Below the pieces are notes generated by a model. It did not search any database. It saw only the letters and a program-made list of their open reading frames with translations, and was not told the origin of the DNA. Below are positions 1-7,209 of a stretch of DNA of 12,776 nucleotides, piece after piece (within the stretch, counting starts at the first letter, position 1; every line of letters begins with the position of its first letter). Origin of the DNA: a bacterium (GTDB lineage Bacteria > SZUA-182 > DTGQ01). Made by a program: the position numbers and the translations under genes. The stretch lies in NCBI GenBank assembly GCA_023512255.1, contig JAILZY010000094.1, forward strand, positions 1 to 12,776. Reading direction: 5' to 3'.

Positions 1-89
1 CTGCCACTGACCTTGGAACAGTCGGCTGGGATCAGTACTACGGCTATGGCTTGGTTAATGCCTACTTGGCCGTGCTGAGAACCCTGTAA
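1..89 (+). CDS. C-terminal end of a subtilisin-like (S8) serine protease, partial
   Basis: An open frame enters from the left edge, first complete codon at base 3, and stops at TAA 87-89. Its 28 residues read ATDLGTVGWDQYYGYG then LVNAYLAVLRTL. The D-L-G-x-x-G-x-D-x-x-Y-G-x-G-L-V-N-A pattern is the usual C-terminal helix region of the peptidase S8 (subtilase) domain, which lies just after the catalytic Ser segment. The catalytic triad is outside the window, so activity cannot be judged. The frame ends about 10 residues after that motif, so there is no further C-terminal domain. The gene converges on the outer-membrane protein gene that ends at 215. The stop codon lies in the first copy of a short tandem repeat. 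The family call rests on one motif. Confidence 0.72.
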   Translation, partial: ATDLGTVGWDQYYGYGLVNAYLAVLRTL

Positions 90-127
90 GATGAGAAAAC
101 CCTGATAATCTGAGAACCCTGTAAGAA
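76..127. repeat. Three-copy short tandem repeat over the protease stop codon
   Basis: The unit TGAGAACCCTGTAAGA occurs at 76-91. A diverged 19-bp copy (TGAGAAAACCCTGATAATC) follows at 92-110, and a third copy (TGAGAACCCTGTAAGAA) at 111-127. The first and third copies are identical over 16 bases. The first copy contributes the final codons and stop of the protease, so the repeat looks like a duplication of the gene end. Confidence 0.7.
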
Positions 128-152
128 AAGTAGGAGCTTTTCTCTTTTATTT
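124..152 (+). terminator. Possible weak terminator after the protease gene
   Basis: AGAAAAG at 124-130 pairs with CTTTTCT at 137-143 around the six-base loop TAGGAG, and a T-rich run (CTTTTATTT) follows. It sits 35 bases after the protease stop. The stem is A/T-rich and only 7 bp, so strength is doubtful. The rest of 90-214 shows a small GCGC-AAA-GCGC palindrome at 189-199 and a T run after it, but nothing clearer. Confidence 0.4.
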
Positions 153-214
153 GAATGATCCGGGGCCAGGTCGTATTTGTAGGACAAAGCGCAAAGCGCG
201 GTTGCCGTTTTTTC

Positions 215-1954
215 TTACCTTAAGGATCCGGGACTGTTTTCATCCAAAATCAAAGGGTGAGAAAAAGATGGCTCCTGCTCTGACTCGTCCACAGGGGGAG
301 TGTTAGCAGAAGGTGCATCGGCAGGATAGGGATCACCAAGAGAAGGCTGCTCACCTTGATCCTGCTCAGAGCCGGTCAGCTCCTGATTCGGTTCAGCTAA
401 TGATTGGCTAGCCGCAGGTGGTGGATATTGATCGGACTCTTTTTTAGGCAACCGCTGCTCCCTTGGTGAATCAGTGGGGGTGGGGTAATTACCCAGAGAG
501 GGGCGACTGCCATTTGTCGAGTAAGGTGAGCGGCTTTCTGGATACGGGCGGCAAGAGACAAAAAGCTCGAAAGAGCAATTCAGCCAGACCTCGGCGGCCC
601 AGCGGGTGCTTTTTTCCCCAAACTCGCTGTTAGGCTCTCCTGCGGCTACAGGGGCTCTCAAGCTAAGGCTCAGGTTGGATTTTGCTCGGTATTGGAGCTG
701 TGGACAAAGGCCATAACTTCGATCCTGAAGGTTCCAGACTCCAGCTAAAGAAAAGGTGAGTGGCCGCAGGTCTAAGGGTTCTCTTTTCATGATCTCAAAA
801 TAAGCATATTCCTGCATCAGGTCAGGCCGGCGGTAGTAGGTCTCGGTCAGGGTCAGAAGCCGCTTGGCCAGAGCCTGATTTTCATTCTCGCTCGATTGGA
901 GATTGACGATTTTGTCCAGATATTGATAGTAGTCTTGCATCTCCCGCGGAGTAAAGCCTGCCTTGTTGCGGTAGTACTCTGCACTCCAGCGGATAGTTTC
1001 TCGCTTATACTGAATTCCCCACAGTGAATAAAAGGCAGCATAGCGAGTCTGCCATAGCGTGCCGGACCGATCGAGAAAGATCTTATCATATTGTGGGCTT
1101 ACTCCAAAATCACCATAAATTTCCCAGCTAGGGCCAAGTTGTCGGGAAAAACTAAATCCATAGCGCTCTGGCCGACTTTTTCCCCGCAGGGCTAAAAAAT
1201 CTATTTCCGTATTCCAAAACAGAAGAGAAAGCTTGCCGGCCAGATTCCAATGCTTTGGTTGGCCAAATTCTTCATTTATCCTCTCCTGGACCGGGAAAGC
1301 CAGGGTAGTTAAGGTGAGCTCCTTGAGAGGATCTGGCCCTGGGGGGAATTTTTGGCCATACTCAAGACCGCAAAAGATCAGTCCGCAGCGGGATGGATCA
1401 AAGTCGAGGGGATGGCGAGGTAGATCCAAAAAGGCCTGAGGATTGAATGAGCGGGATTTCCCCCAGGGAAAGATCTTTCGGCCCGCAGACAATTGAAGCC
1501 CAGGATAGAGTGCCCAGCTCAGGTAGGCTTCCTCAAGCTCGGTTTTCTTCTCTAGCTTTGCTCCATCTGTTTGAGCAATACCTTTCATCTTCCAAAAAAA
1601 TTCTGATTTTTCCCACCTCTCGTTTCCCCAAAGCCGAATCTGTAGCCAATCAGCTAACTGCCTGCTGTTCTCTTTCCCTTGTTGGTAATCTTTCCCCTCC
1701 TGGTAGAGGCGCTCTAAATGATAGCTTTTGGCCTTTTCGTTCTCGGCTGAGAGGCAATGGCGATATTGAATCTGTCCGGTCAAATCAAAAACCTGCTGAT
1801 CGGCCTCTTCGCTCTGCCGCCGGTGCTGCAACAAGCCGCTGTCCTGCTGATTGAAAAGTCCCTGGGCAAGAGCTCCTTTCTCTCTCTGAGAGTAGCACGA
1901 AAATAAAAGTAAATAGAGGAAAAAGAGGAGCAATACAAATCGCTTTCTCCTCAT
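215..1954 (-). CDS. Outer-membrane beta-barrel protein with N-terminal signal and Pro/Ser/Glu-rich tail
   Basis: This 579-residue protein probably sits in the outer membrane. The N-terminus MRRKRFVLLLFFLYLLLFSC is a basic-hydrophobic signal ending in a possible lipobox (L-F-S-C20), so it may be a lipoprotein; ordinary signal peptidase I cleavage is also possible. Residues about 55-465 are rich in alternating aromatic and polar stretches typical of beta-barrel strands (for example RLWGNERWEKSEFFWKMKG). They contain G-R-K-I-F-P-W-G followed by F-N-P-Q-A-F-L-D, which resembles the GxxxxxWGxGxxxNPxxFxD signature I associate with uncharacterised porin-like barrels. The last strand-like segment ends in Phe465, as barrel proteins normally do. 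A further 114 residues (466-579) are disordered-looking and rich in Pro, Ser, Glu and Gln. The ATG at 1954 is the only start that keeps the signal; its ribosome site is weak. It diverges from the NodB-like gene. A role in glycan export is inference from context. Confidence 0.7.
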   Translation of the reverse strand: MRRKRFVLLLFFLYLLLFSCYSQREKGALAQGLFNQQDSGLLQHRRQSEEADQQVFDLTGQIQYRHCLSAENEKAKSYHLERLYQEGKDYQQGKENSRQLADWLQIRLWGNERWEKSEFFWKMKGIAQTDGAKLEKKTELEEAYLSWALYPGLQLSAGRKIFPWGKSRSFNPQAFLDLPRHPLDFDPSRCGLIFCGLEYGQKFPPGPDPLKELTLTTLAFPVQERINEEFGQPKHWNLAGKLSLLFWNTEIDFLALRGKSRPERYGFSFSRQLGPSWEIYGDFGVSPQYDKIFLDRSGTLWQTRYAAFYSLWGIQYKRETIRWSAEYYRNKAGFTPREMQDYYQYLDKIVNLQSSENENQALAKRLLTLTETYYRRPDLMQEYAYFEIMKREPLDLRPLTFSLAGVWNLQDRSYGLCPQLQYRAKSNLSLSLRAPVAAGEPNSEFGEKSTRWAAEVWLNCSFELFVSCRPYPESRSPYSTNGSRPSLGNYPTPTDSPREQRLPKKESDQYPPPAASQSLAEPNQELTGSEQDQGEQPSLGDPYPADAPSANTPPVDESEQEPSFSHPLILDENSPGSLR

Positions 1955-2198
1955 GGAAAGCTGTCCCTATCCTTTTCACGGAGGCCATATCCCCCTTAGT
2001 TTTTGAAATGTATCTTCGGATCAACTTCAAGATAAGAACGCCATACCCTCTTTTACTGTTTTCGGCCAATCCGCTCCTCTCCTTCCGGTTATTTTTTTCT
2101 AAGGAAGATCATTGTCAGTTTTCAAGTTTTAAGGTAGAATTCTTCTTCGACTGTTTTTAAAAAAAACGCCCAAAGGAGCTTAAGTAAGGAAAAGCTAT
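1955..2198. other. Divergent intergenic region
   Basis: These 244 bases separate the outer-membrane protein gene (- strand) and the NodB-like gene (+ strand). The + side holds a good promoter at 2112-2140. I found no equally good promoter reading into the - strand gene. An open frame crosses from here into the outer-membrane gene on the - strand but has no recognisable content and is left out. Confidence 0.6.
2112..2140 (+). promoter_or_regulatory. Sigma70-type promoter for the NodB-like gene
   Basis: The -35 box TTGTCA (2112-2117) and -10 box TAGAAT (2135-2140) each match the consensus at 5 of 6 positions and are separated by exactly 17 bases. Transcription would start near 2147, giving a leader of about 50 bases before the ATG at 2199. 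The leader contains two purine-rich stretches, AAAGGAG at 2172-2178 and AAGGA at 2186-2190; the latter has the better spacing. Confidence 0.6.
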
Positions 2199-3134
2199 AT
2201 GTCAGAGATATTCAGCAAAATAGCGCTGGTGTTATGTTCTATCTCTTTACTTCTTATCTTACTCTATCTCTTGGACACCTTTCGAGAGGAATTCAGCAAA
2301 GATCGAATTCTCACCCTGTGCTATCAACGTCCCCCTAAGCTCCTAACTAGAGGCATATCAAGATCAGGGATGATTTACCTGAGCTACAGCATCCGTTTTG
2401 AAGAACAGCTAAGCTATCTAGCCCATCATGGATATCAGGCTATCTCTATCTATGATCTCCTCGCCTGTCAGGAAAAAAAGCAAAAATTGCCTCACAAATC
2501 ATTTCTGATCATTTTGGACAATGGATATCTGAGTAATTACCTACACCTCTATCCGGTCATCAGAAGATATGATTTTCCTGCCCTTATGTTGGTTACACCA
2601 GATCCGGAGTCAGAGGTCTTTACTCAGTTTAGGGGAATTGATCTGCCCCTTACTAGTCGGCAGATACAGGAGATGCGAGTTGGGAATATCCTGATTGGAT
2701 CTCATGGCCTCACCTGTCGTCCATTTTCAAAACTCTCCGAGGAAGAGCTGATGGAGGAGCTCGGTGAATCAAAGAGGATACTTGAAGAGATTATAGGAGA
2801 AAAAATTGAATGTCTGGCCATCCCAGCCAATGATTTTCTCGACAAAAGAACTCAAACCCTAGCTCAGAATGCAGGCTACAAGGTGGTCTTTGGAAATCAT
2901 GTCGGCACCAACAACCACCGCAGTAATCCGCTCAACCTGAGGAAAATCACCATTAAAGAGGATATGGATTTGTCCGAATTTAAAAAATTTATCAGTCCAG
3001 CCTCTGTTTATCGTCAGAGGATTCTTTTTGATATCAAAAAGAGTCCGATAATGATCAAAAATTTTATCAAATCAATCCGACGGAAAAAACAGACCGATCC
3101 CAGGGCATCAACCAGCGGAGAATTAAATAAATAG
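2199..3134 (+). CDS. Membrane-anchored NodB-fold polysaccharide deacetylase-like protein, degenerate active site
   Basis: This 311-residue protein has an N-terminal membrane segment (about residues 8-26) and then a NodB-like domain facing the periplasm. The family removes N-acetyl groups from polysaccharides using a metal held by Asp-His-His. Landmarks are present but altered. The pre-domain LTYHR-like motif reads L-C-Y-Q-R. Motif 1 (FDDG) reads I-L-D107-N108-G, so the metal-binding Asp is Asn. Motif 2 (H-x3-H) reads H169-G-L-T-C173, so the second His is Cys. Motif 3 (RxPY or AYPYG) reads L-A-I-P-A. The layout SFLIILDNGY, IGSH, ECLAIP and NAGYKVVFG still follows the family order. The gene may therefore encode a non-catalytic glycan-binding relative or an enzyme with a changed metal site. 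AAGGA precedes the ATG by 8 bases. The basic C-terminal end reaches a TAG stop lying inside an inverted-repeat end (see 3132-3300). Confidence 0.72.
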   Translation: MSEIFSKIALVLCSISLLLILLYLLDTFREEFSKDRILTLCYQRPPKLLTRGISRSGMIYLSYSIRFEEQLSYLAHHGYQAISIYDLLACQEKKQKLPHKSFLIILDNGYLSNYLHLYPVIRRYDFPALMLVTPDPESEVFTQFRGIDLPLTSRQIQEMRVGNILIGSHGLTCRPFSKLSEEELMEELGESKRILEEIIGEKIECLAIPANDFLDKRTQTLAQNAGYKVVFGNHVGTNNHRSNPLNLRKITIKEDMDLSEFKKFISPASVYRQRILFDIKKSPIMIKNFIKSIRRKKQTDPRASTSGELNK

Positions 3135-3300
3135 TGTCTGTAATAGTGTCTGTCCGATAGAGATCGGAATAGATTTTGCGATATGAGGTGAATTTTATTC
3201 TTTTATGCCTCGAAAAATAAGAAAGGAAGCATAAAAAAATGGCGAAATCACTCCAAGTCGATTACCAGAAACAACCTCGCTCTTATATATCAGACACCAT
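3132..3300. mobile_element. Small element with imperfect terminal inverted repeats, possible MITE or IS remnant
   Basis: TAGTGTCTG occurs at 3132-3140 and again at 3144-3152. Its near-perfect inverse CAGACACCA lies at 3291-3299 (8 of 9 bases pair). Between them are a 6-bp-stem hairpin TCCGAT-agag-ATCGGA (3153-3168) and a short open frame. The element would be about 157-169 bp. The TAG of the outer copy is the stop codon of the NodB-like gene. Transposase similarity could not be established, so this could also be a chance repeat pair. Confidence 0.35.
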
Positions 3301-3331
3301 AAACCCTCAAGGTATATCAGAACAACAATAA
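3239..3331 (+). CDS. Possible 30-codon small ORF or transposase 5' remnant
   Basis: ATG at 3239 opens a 30-residue frame (MAKSLQVDYQKQPRSYISDT, then INPQGISEQQ) ending at TAA 3329-3331. AAGGAAG lies about 9 bases upstream, an acceptable ribosome site. The frame begins inside the inverted-repeat element and runs past its right end. I do not recognise the peptide. It may be the N-terminal stub of a deleted transposase or may not be expressed. Confidence 0.2.
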   Translation: MAKSLQVDYQKQPRSYISDTINPQGISEQQ

Positions 3332-3348
3332 ACCATCGAAGGGGCTTA

Positions 3349-3415
3349 GCTCTTATTAGGGTTATGTCTCTCAATAGTAGCTAATAAATAAGAGCGTTTA
3401 TTTTTATATCGCTCT
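3349..3415. terminator. Overlapping hairpins between convergent genes, probable bidirectional terminator
   Basis: Two alternative stems share AAGAGC. GCTCTTATT (3349-3357) pairs with AATAAGAGC (3387-3395), followed on the + strand by GTTTATTTTTATA. AGAGCG (3391-3396) pairs with CGCTCT (3410-3415), followed on the - strand by TATTTATT. The GT2 stop is three bases beyond, at 3418-3420, so the second stem suits that gene. The first could stop transcripts of the NodB-like gene. Confidence 0.5.
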
Positions 3416-3417
3416 CA

Positions 3418-4638
3418 TTAATCTTGTCTACCACTTGTTATGTCCACGAGGCTACAAGCACCCCGATCAGGGGTCCAGAACACATCATGATTTCGAGAGC
3501 AGCACCGCAGCCATCCGCACATCATAGCCCAGTTTATTAGGGTAAAATGATAGGCAACCCTGCACACTGAGAATACCCTTCCTCTCCCATCTAGCCAAAA
3601 GCCGATCAAGGCAAGAGCATAGAATATTAATTGAAGGACGAGGGGGAAAAAATATCCTCGGCTAATCCCAAGAGCCACCAGGTTCGAGATAAATAAGGTG
3701 ATCATAAAAAACGGAACCGAAAGCCGCCAAAGCTTATGAGAAAATAACTGCCAGGCAAATAAAGGGTAGCGGAACGGGTTGAGCAGATTTCGGTTTCGAA
3801 ACAGGGTCCGCAGAGTTCGATTGGTAATGCGGACCTGACGGCCTACTTCTTTCCCTATCCGCGAGCTGGCACTCTCACAGGCAATGGCTGCATCCTCCAT
3901 CACTCCGCGGTATCCCTGCTGAACAATCTGCAAGGGGATAGCCAGATCATTCAGATCATCCGCTAGCAGAGGAAAATACAATTTTTTCCTGATAGCGAAA
4001 ATAGCTCCATCGGCTCCGACACAGGAGCCAAGGGCTGATTCTTTACGTTTAAGATATTGTTCGTAGCGGTGATAGAGTCCGCCCGTTTTCCCGACCGAAT
4101 TCCCCTGGGTGTATTCGGTCCTGCCAGTTACAAAACCAACTCGCTCATCCTGAAAATGCTGGACAAGATTACGCAAGGATATGCGGCTTAAAAAAGCGTT
4201 AGCATCGGTAAAGAGAATGATCTCACCTGAGGTTTTGGGGATCACCTGATTCAAAAGAGCACTCTTTCCCTGCCGCTCCTTTTGGGGAAAGAGTTTTACT
4301 CCCTCATCCTGATAGAGAGCGGCCTTGAGGTTTGTCCGGTCAGTTGAGCCGTCAGAAGCTATCCATATTTCCAGCTTTTCCCTTGGATAATCAAGCGTTA
4401 GCGTATTTAGGATCTTCTCTTCGATCACTTCCTCTTCATTATAAGCGGAAATGATGACACTGACCATAGGGTAGCTGCCCAAAGGGGAATTGTCCAATTT
4501 TTGAGCCTGCTCTTTTTTCGGCCACGATCTGAGTGAAAAAATGGCCAACAGCAGGGGATAGCCGAGATAGGGATAAAGAATCAGAAAGAGCGATGCTGTC
4601 CACATAACTGGGCCCAAAAAGGTTAACCACAAAGACAA
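3418..4638 (-). CDS. Membrane GT2 family glycosyltransferase
   Basis: This 406-residue inner-membrane enzyme should transfer a sugar from a nucleotide donor to a growing glycan or lipid carrier. An N-terminal membrane segment (about 12-36) precedes a GT-A domain. That domain shows VSVIISAYNEEE (59-70), the donor-site DGSTD (96-100), the metal-binding region TDAN (144-147) and the acceptor-side E248-D249. R-Q-V-R-I-T-N-R-T (267-274) occupies the place of the QxxRW motif of processive synthases but lacks the Trp. Three hydrophobic segments follow (about 306-325, 330-348, 360-378). The layout matches the poly-N-acetylglucosamine/cellulose-synthase-like branch of GT2, without fixing a product. 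The start is TTG at 4636-4638: AAGGAGG ends about 7 bases upstream and no ATG is near. It lies 56 bp after the Gfo/Idh/MocA-SDR fusion and is probably co-transcribed with it. Confidence 0.88.
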   Translation of the reverse strand: MSLWLTFLGPVMWTASLFLILYPYLGYPLLLAIFSLRSWPKKEQAQKLDNSPLGSYPMVSVIISAYNEEEVIEEKILNTLTLDYPREKLEIWIASDGSTDRTNLKAALYQDEGVKLFPQKERQGKSALLNQVIPKTSGEIILFTDANAFLSRISLRNLVQHFQDERVGFVTGRTEYTQGNSVGKTGGLYHRYEQYLKRKESALGSCVGADGAIFAIRKKLYFPLLADDLNDLAIPLQIVQQGYRGVMEDAAIACESASSRIGKEVGRQVRITNRTLRTLFRNRNLLNPFRYPLFAWQLFSHKLWRLSVPFFMITLFISNLVALGISRGYFFPLVLQLIFYALALIGFWLDGRGRVFSVCRVAYHFTLINWAMMCGWLRCCSRNHDVFWTPDRGACSLVDITSGRQD

Positions 4639-4651
4639 AGGGCTTCCTCCT
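4636..4651 (-). promoter_or_regulatory. Strong ribosome binding site that fixes a TTG start
   Basis: On the - strand TAAGGAGGAAGCCCT directly precedes TTG. AAGGAGG is a full anti-16S match with an ideal spacer of about 7 bases. The first in-frame ATG is codon 12, inside the first membrane segment, so TTG is preferred. Confidence 0.7.
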
Positions 4652-4694
4652 TATTCAATTTTTTCAGCTTGCCTTTCTTCTTCATCTTTCTTCT

Positions 4695-6830
4695 TCAGCA
4701 AGCCCAGGCATTTTTCGACCATGTCAAGGTATTCTCAAGCCCCTCCCTGGCCGGAATACGGGATGACCAACCCAAATCCTGCTTGGCTTTCGAGGTATCA
4801 AAGAGGAAGCTCTTGCAGGAGGCGGCAAGCCGGTAGCGGGTCAGAAAAGGCTCCTTGTGCATGATCTTGCTCAAAAGCTCAAGTCCAAAGGTCAGGCTGT
4901 AGACTAAAGCATAGGGCAAATAGACTACATGCCCACCCTTACCCCTCTTGCATAAGTAGCGCTGAATATAGACATGCTTTGAAACTGGCTCATCATCTAC
5001 GATGTTATAGATTTTACCAGTAGCCTTATCATTCTCCAGAGAAAGCACGATAGCATCCAGGAGGTTATCAATGTAAACCAAGGGCAGCTTGAATCCTTTG
5101 CGGCCAATAGCTAGAATGAAATTTTTTGATAAGGCATATCCTATCATCGGGGTCAAAACCGCTCCCCCAGGGCCATAGATAGTGCCAGGCCGCAAGATGA
5201 CCACCGGCAGGTTATTTTCTCGGATAAACCGCTGGACCATCTTTTCTGCCTCAAGTTTTGAGAAGGTATAAACTCCTCGCCTCTTCGGGTTAGCCTCAAG
5301 AGCATCCTCTTCTCGAATCAGATGGCCAGCCGGAAGCCGGCTATAATCATAGACGCTTAAGGAACTGATATAGACCAGCTTCCGAACCCCCACTTGCTGA
5401 GCAAGACAAAGGACATTCCGGCTGCCATTAACTGTGGTTTCCAAAGCATCCTCAAGCCTTCCTCCGCTGGTGTCAGCCGCGGCATGGACAATCATCTCTA
5501 CTCCCTGGATAGCGGCACGCAAGGAGTCCTCATCCCTCACGTCGCCAAAGAAAATCTCAAGGTCCAAATCGCCTAGCTTCTCGATCGGGGAGAGTTTTCT
5601 AACCAACGCCCGCACCAAATAACCCTCCCGAAGCAGCCGTCGAGCCAGATGGGTCCCCAAAAACCCAGAGGCGCCGGTAATAAGTACCCTGCTGGGGCGC
5701 TGAGACTGAGACAAGTAGGAGTGGCAAGAGGATGTAGCTGGGCTTTGGCGGGGGAAAATCGGCGAGAAACTCATTTTCCTGCTCCCGATCTGCTCCCAGA
5801 CCTGATCAATCACTCTAGCTACTTGGAGACATTGCTCCTGGCTAACGGGCGGCTCCTCGCCCCGCTGGATACTTTGGTAGAAGCGGTGAATAAGGGTGCG
5901 CATCCCATGATATGATTTTAGCCTGCCGGTCAGAAATCGGGCAGTATTGATCAGGGTCCTGCTGGCAAGCTGCCAGCTCTGCTCCAAATTCAGCAGAGGC
6001 TTCCCAATCGCTTTGGGCAGCTTGCGGCTCGGCTGGGTATAATAGGTCATGGTATTGAAGTTTACCTGAACGAACATCTCGCTGCCGAACAGATTCAGGT
6101 AATGCAAAAAGGGCTTGGCATTGAAGGAAATGGCCAGGATACCCATTGCTTTGCTTCCGTCGCAGAGGATGCGCAACTCGTCAGGCTGCCCTTGCGGCAG
6201 GGTACCCAAAGAGCGGGATATAGCCTTTATTTCCCTGGGCAGGCCGGTATATTCAAGAAGAAGAGCAAGCGGATGAGTGATCAGATCATGAAGCACTCCC
6301 CCAGGGAGGGTATGAATCCAGGGGATTTGGTTAGCTTTCGGATAGCTTCTAACCGCGGCGATATCTGGATTCCACCCATAGTAGCTTTCTACATAAATAA
6401 TTTCGCCAATATCTCCCCGCTCAACCATCTTTTTGACTTCAATCATGCAGGGGTCAAAGCAGTGATTGTGATCCACACAGAGGGAAACACCTCTCTCCTC
6501 AGCCACCTTGAACATGGTCTTGACCTGTTGATAATTTAATCCAGCAGGCTTTTCAACCAGGACATGGCATCCTGCCTCTATGCACTCTAGCACCAGCGGC
6601 AGATGGGTAGCCGGAGGGGTTAATACGTGGACTACCTTGGGTTTGCGAAAGAGGAAAAGCTCTGAAAGGTGCAGATAGGAGCAGTCAGGAATTTGGAACT
6701 GAGCGGCTTGCCTCCTGGCCCGCTCTCTCTCCGTATCCACCAGTCCGACAATGTTTGCTTCCGGATAATCGAGAGCAAACTGGATATGTTTAGTTGAAAT
6801 CTCTCCACAACCCACAATAGCAATATCCAT
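4695..6830 (-). CDS. Fusion of Gfo/Idh/MocA oxidoreductase and extended SDR (NAD-dependent epimerase/dehydratase)
   Basis: This 711-residue cytoplasmic protein joins two nucleotide-sugar enzyme types. Residues 1-350 are a Gfo/Idh/MocA oxidoreductase: Rossmann motif G7-C-G-E-I-S, then EKPAG (93-97), then GGVLHDLITH (177-186), which holds the D-x3-H pair. After a linker (about 352-380, Ser/Pro/Gln-rich) comes an extended SDR with GASGFLG (386-392) for NAD(P), the SSLSVYD segment (489-495), Y521-T-F-S-K525 as catalytic YxxxK, and RPGTIYGPGG. Both active-site sets look intact, so it could do two steps of sugar oxidation, epimerisation or reduction; the substrate is unknown. The start is ATG at 6830, because GGGGAG sits 8 bases upstream and MDIAIVGCG is the normal family N-terminus. 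An upstream in-frame ATG at 6893 would add 21 atypical residues. The GT2 gene follows after 56 bp. Confidence 0.88.
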   Translation of the reverse strand: MDIAIVGCGEISTKHIQFALDYPEANIVGLVDTERERARRQAAQFQIPDCSYLHLSELFLFRKPKVVHVLTPPATHLPLVLECIEAGCHVLVEKPAGLNYQQVKTMFKVAEERGVSLCVDHNHCFDPCMIEVKKMVERGDIGEIIYVESYYGWNPDIAAVRSYPKANQIPWIHTLPGGVLHDLITHPLALLLEYTGLPREIKAISRSLGTLPQGQPDELRILCDGSKAMGILAISFNAKPFLHYLNLFGSEMFVQVNFNTMTYYTQPSRKLPKAIGKPLLNLEQSWQLASRTLINTARFLTGRLKSYHGMRTLIHRFYQSIQRGEEPPVSQEQCLQVARVIDQVWEQIGSRKMSFSPIFPRQSPATSSCHSYLSQSQRPSRVLITGASGFLGTHLARRLLREGYLVRALVRKLSPIEKLGDLDLEIFFGDVRDEDSLRAAIQGVEMIVHAAADTSGGRLEDALETTVNGSRNVLCLAQQVGVRKLVYISSLSVYDYSRLPAGHLIREEDALEANPKRRGVYTFSKLEAEKMVQRFIRENNLPVVILRPGTIYGPGGAVLTPMIGYALSKNFILAIGRKGFKLPLVYIDNLLDAIVLSLENDKATGKIYNIVDDEPVSKHVYIQRYLCKRGKGGHVVYLPYALVYSLTFGLELLSKIMHKEPFLTRYRLAASCKSFLFDTSKAKQDLGWSSRIPAREGLENTLTWSKNAWAC

Positions 6831-6927
6831 GCTGATCTCTCCCCTCCCTCTTGTGGTCGTTAAAAAAAGCTGCTCATGGGCAGCAAAACGCATTAAAGAA
6901 GCACTCCCCTGACAGCGCTTCTTTACC

Positions 6928-7077
6928 TTTTCAGTAAAAATTTAATGGTCTTTTCGCTAATAAAATGCGCAAGCTGCCTCGGCACAAGGTCCGCACCTAC
7001 AATTGATAGCGTAACTTATCCGCTGTGCACTTGTGTTACGCACTTAGCGAAAGAACCGTTTAATTTTTCAGTAAAAA
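6928..7077. repeat. 13-bp direct repeats flanking MITE-like copy A
   Basis: TTTTCAGTAAAAA occurs identically at 6928-6940 and 7065-7077. TTTAAT lies just inside each (6941-6946 and 7059-7064). The order is repeat, TTTAAT, element, G, TTTAAT, repeat. This fits insertion into a pre-existing 19-bp tandem duplication with copying of TTTAAT (inference). Confidence 0.65.
6947..7057. mobile_element. MITE-like element, copy A
   Basis: The left end reads GGTCTTTTCGCTAA, then GCGCAA. The right end, read on the other strand, is GGTTCTTTCGCTAAGTGCGT. The 111-bp interior codes for nothing recognisable. TTTAAT flanks both sides. Copies B and C carry matching ends, so this is a dispersed family and not an isolated palindrome. 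No transposase is present. Confidence 0.6.
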
Positions 7078-7159
7078 GTTGCTCTCAAACCTACCTTATC
7101 GACATAACCGCTAAAGATCAGCCAGTCGATTCCGCAAAAGGGAAAAGCCGAAAAAGAGG

Positions 7160-7183
7160 AAAGACAGAAATAAAGACAGAAAT
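7160..7183. repeat. 12-bp perfect tandem duplication
   Basis: AAAGACAGAAAT at 7160-7171 is repeated exactly at 7172-7183, inside a purine-rich stretch between MITE-like copies A and B. Confidence 0.7.
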
Positions 7184-7209
7184 GATGGAAGAAGCAAAAA
7201 TGGTTAAGA

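Noticed and set aside
189-217. GCGC-AAA-GCGC palindrome followed by T run as a terminator for the protease
   Set aside because: The stem is only 4 bp, and the T run is separated from it by another short sequence; too weak to list as a terminator.
1785-2069. 94-codon - strand frame starting upstream of the outer-membrane protein gene
   Set aside because: It overlaps the well-supported signal peptide of that gene in another frame and its sequence shows no family features.
6831-6893. Longer start for the Gfo/Idh/MocA-SDR fusion (adds 21 residues)
   Set aside because: GGGGAG lies upstream of this ATG too, but the added residues are unlike the family N-terminus, and the internal ATG has a good site directly before the Rossmann strand.
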